Origin: Diphasiastrum complanatum
Taxonomy: Eukaryota; Streptophyta; Lycopodiopsida; Lycopodiales; Lycopodiaceae
Direction: 5' to 3'
Length of the DNA stretch: 64,000 bases
Assembly: GCA_029204225.1 (NCBI GenBank)
Contig: CM055106.1
Location: 50,599,325-50,663,324 of the forward strand
The notes under the pieces are model-generated. The model was not told the DNA's origin and did not search any database. It saw only the letters and a list, made by a program, of their open reading frames with translations. Of this stretch, positions 24,061 to 64,000 are shown piece after piece; the first letter of the stretch is position 1; the number at the start of each line of letters is the position of its first letter. Both the position numbers and the translations under genes were made by a program.

Positions 24061-25018
24061 GGCCATATGATGACATTTTTGATAGTAGAGCACAACTCAT
24101 CTCTTTAACACAACCAACAATTGGAGGGATACATGTGGGATAAATTTGAAGTCAATTTTTTCTGGGGAATAAGTCTTAGTGCAACAAAGAATCTTGTGGC
24201 CGAGTGCAAGCATAGACGGGAGATTAATGAGAGGCTGACTATACATGTTCAGATCATTGGTTCCAAATGCTAGTAAGGTATCGCTTGAACTGTGAGGTTT
24301 CTTTCCCCAGTAATTTCATACCGTGCACTTTCAGTGTTACAGCTGAGTTAGAATGCCAAATTTCAGCTATTGTTAGTCATTAGGTCAAACCAGAGAATCA
24401 GAATGTGAAACGTAGTTCTTTTAAATGCACATTCAAAGAGGGCGAGAGAAATCTATTACAAGCGTTTTCTTCAAATAGGCCGTCAATATTTTTTTTTCAC
24501 TCTCTTGTAATGGTCGCATCAAGCATTTTTTGGCATTTTGTTCAATCAATTTTTTGCAAGTTTTGTGAACTACTCACATAATGGCAAAAACCCAAGTTTT
24601 ATAAGTAAATTGATGTTTTGTGTTACTTCTCTTAGTGTCTGCAATTTGCATACATTGTTAACTCATCTCAAAAATTTCATATTTATTTAATATAATGACA
24701 TATATTAATACGTCAATTATTAATCTCATTACAAGACTAAAATTGCGTTGCTAGTTCTATCTCTCATGTAGCCAAGGGCCCTTGGATGAGGATCCTATTG
24801 CAACAAGACATCTAAAACCTCTCAATGTCTCTCACGCCTTTGGATGAGGAGTCTTTGTGTCTTTCAAAAAGCCTTTGGATGAGGAGTAGGGTGGTTACAT
24901 GGAGCATTTAAAGACTCTCCAATTTTATTATCCCTGCGACTCTCGTACAGGAGACCCGAACCCAAAACCCATCCCATCCGCTTTTTTATTCCGTAAATAC
25001 CCATCCCCATTCATCACA

Positions 25019-25020
<2 letters not shown>
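24061..25020. other. No gene; upstream region of the PNPase gene
   Basis: AT-rich DNA without coding motif. At 24,765-24,895 the phrase CCTTTGGATGAGGA recurs three times within about 130 bp, a short diverged direct repeat. I see no convincing TATA box at the expected distance from the PNPase start. Confidence 0.45.

Positions 25021-25056
<36 letters not shown>
25021..25056. repeat. (GA)n microsatellite in the PNPase 5' region
   Basis: An uninterrupted GA run about 375 bp upstream of the PNPase start codon. GA/CT-rich tracts are common in plant 5' untranslated regions and promoters, but a function here is not shown. Confidence 0.9.
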
Positions 25057-25060
<4 letters not shown>

Positions 25061-25104
25061 CGAGCCAGCGAGCGAGGCATTCACGACACAAAGAGCTCTA
25101 GAGA

Positions 25105-25279
25105 GACAGATCCACGACAACAATGAGAAAAATATAATAAATATAAATAAATAAATAAATATATAGATGGAGAGAGAAAAAGAGAGAGTAGAGAGAGAGA
25201 CAGATTCACGACAACGAGAAAAATATAATAAATATAAATAAATAAATAAATATATAGATAGAGAGAGAAAAAGAGAGGG
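25105..25279. repeat. 94-bp tandem duplication upstream of PNPase
   Basis: Two copies, starting at 25,105 and 25,199, each run GACAGAT(C/T)CACGACAAC, then an AAATA-rich stretch, then ATATATAGAT(G/A)GAGAGAG. They lie in the probable promoter or 5' untranslated region and differ by only a few bases and small gaps. Confidence 0.85.
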
Positions 25280-25430
25280 TTCAGAGGGAGATGAGGTTCC
25301 TTTTGTTGCAAGCGGAAAGGAGTAAATGGTGCGTTGAGAGCTCTCCTACACTAGACTGATTGCGAAGAGGGGGGAGAGACAGAGAGGGAGAGGGGGACGA
25401 GCGAGGGAGAGTTTGAGAAGTCAGCTGAGC

Positions 25431-63739
<38,309 letters not shown>

Positions 63740-63874
63740 GTACGTACTCTCCCTTTAGCACTAGCATTAGTTTACATGTGTTTCTTTATTACCACATGGA
63801 GATGTTATTACGCTCCCTTATTTGTACCACACACTTGAGATGTACTGTTTTCCTCTTGTAAAAGACATTAATTC

Positions 63875-63916
<42 letters not shown>

Positions 63917-64000
63917 CAATCCAATATCCTGCAGATCTTTTTCCGCTTGTGCTACAGCAATTGTTGGGAACTTGGGTGGTTCTGCAAATCAGTGGCAGAA
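63740..64000. repeat. PNP1: PNPase intron 9 (partial) with (CT)n
   Basis: Intron sequence with an uninterrupted CT run at about 63,877-63,914. The last 65 bases after TCCTGCAG were tested as an exon and do not read as PNPase. Confidence 0.65.

Noticed and set aside
63936-64000. Possible PNPase exon 10 after TCCTGCAG
   Set aside because: None of the three frames resembles the helical linker of plastid PNPase that should follow exon 9, so the CAG is probably not the acceptor.

Overview
The window is nuclear DNA of a land plant. It carries one recognisable host gene, a plastid-type polynucleotide phosphorylase (PNPase), in at least nine exons on the + strand from about 25.4 kb to beyond the right edge. 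Almost everything else is transposable-element sequence of several families and ages, plus long (GA)n and (GT)n microsatellites. A protein-coding gene spread over more than 38 kb by TE-packed introns of 11.4 and 21.2 kb, with TTTAGGG-type telomere-like motifs, suggests a large plant genome such as a fern or other non-flowering lineage; the species is inference only. LEFT THIRD (1-25 kb): TTCGAG-type low-complexity DNA; a decayed Ty3/Gypsy pol (1.2-3.6 kb); mostly featureless DNA; a Helitron helicase fragment beside unrecognised broken ORFs on the minus strand (6.7-9.8 kb); two truncated Ty1/Copia elements in opposite orientation (10.1-13.5 kb); an isolated LTR (15.1 kb); and a minus-strand Copia element (16.6-24.1 kb) split by a non-coding LTR retrotransposon called A1 here (18,263-23,565, target-site duplication ATAGT). 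PNPase GENE: exons 25,431-25,802, 27,125-27,193, 28,885-28,991, 29,254-29,296, 40,711-40,794, 41,416-41,480, 41,833-41,989, 63,219-63,275 and 63,626-63,739 read continuously for 356 codons: a transit-peptide-like leader, then the first RNase PH-like domain and the start of the helical linker. The second core domain and the KH and S1 domains lie outside the window. INTRON 4 holds A2 (30,862-38,775, TSD GTTGT), an LTR element with the same LTRs and terminal non-coding DNA as A1. Its middle is a foreign block: an inverted leader/gag piece of another chromovirus, a complete but frameshifted chromovirus gag-pol, and a 240-bp-arm inverted repeat. INTRON 7 holds a hAT transposon (hAT-A, 42,581-53,907, 8-bp TSD with one mismatch) split by a chromovirus (B, 44,761-50,972, TSD GTGAG, two 358-bp LTRs). 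After it comes a second hAT family as two facing copies (hAT-B + and hAT-B' minus), with a LINE inserted in the GA tract of one copy, and several MITE-like repeats with a shared boundary motif. No gene in the window appears to cooperate with PNPase. The biology here is a layered TE history inside the introns of a plastid RNA-metabolism gene, including inverted hAT copies that the host pre-mRNA could fold into a long hairpin. I found no tRNA, rRNA or CRISPR array.
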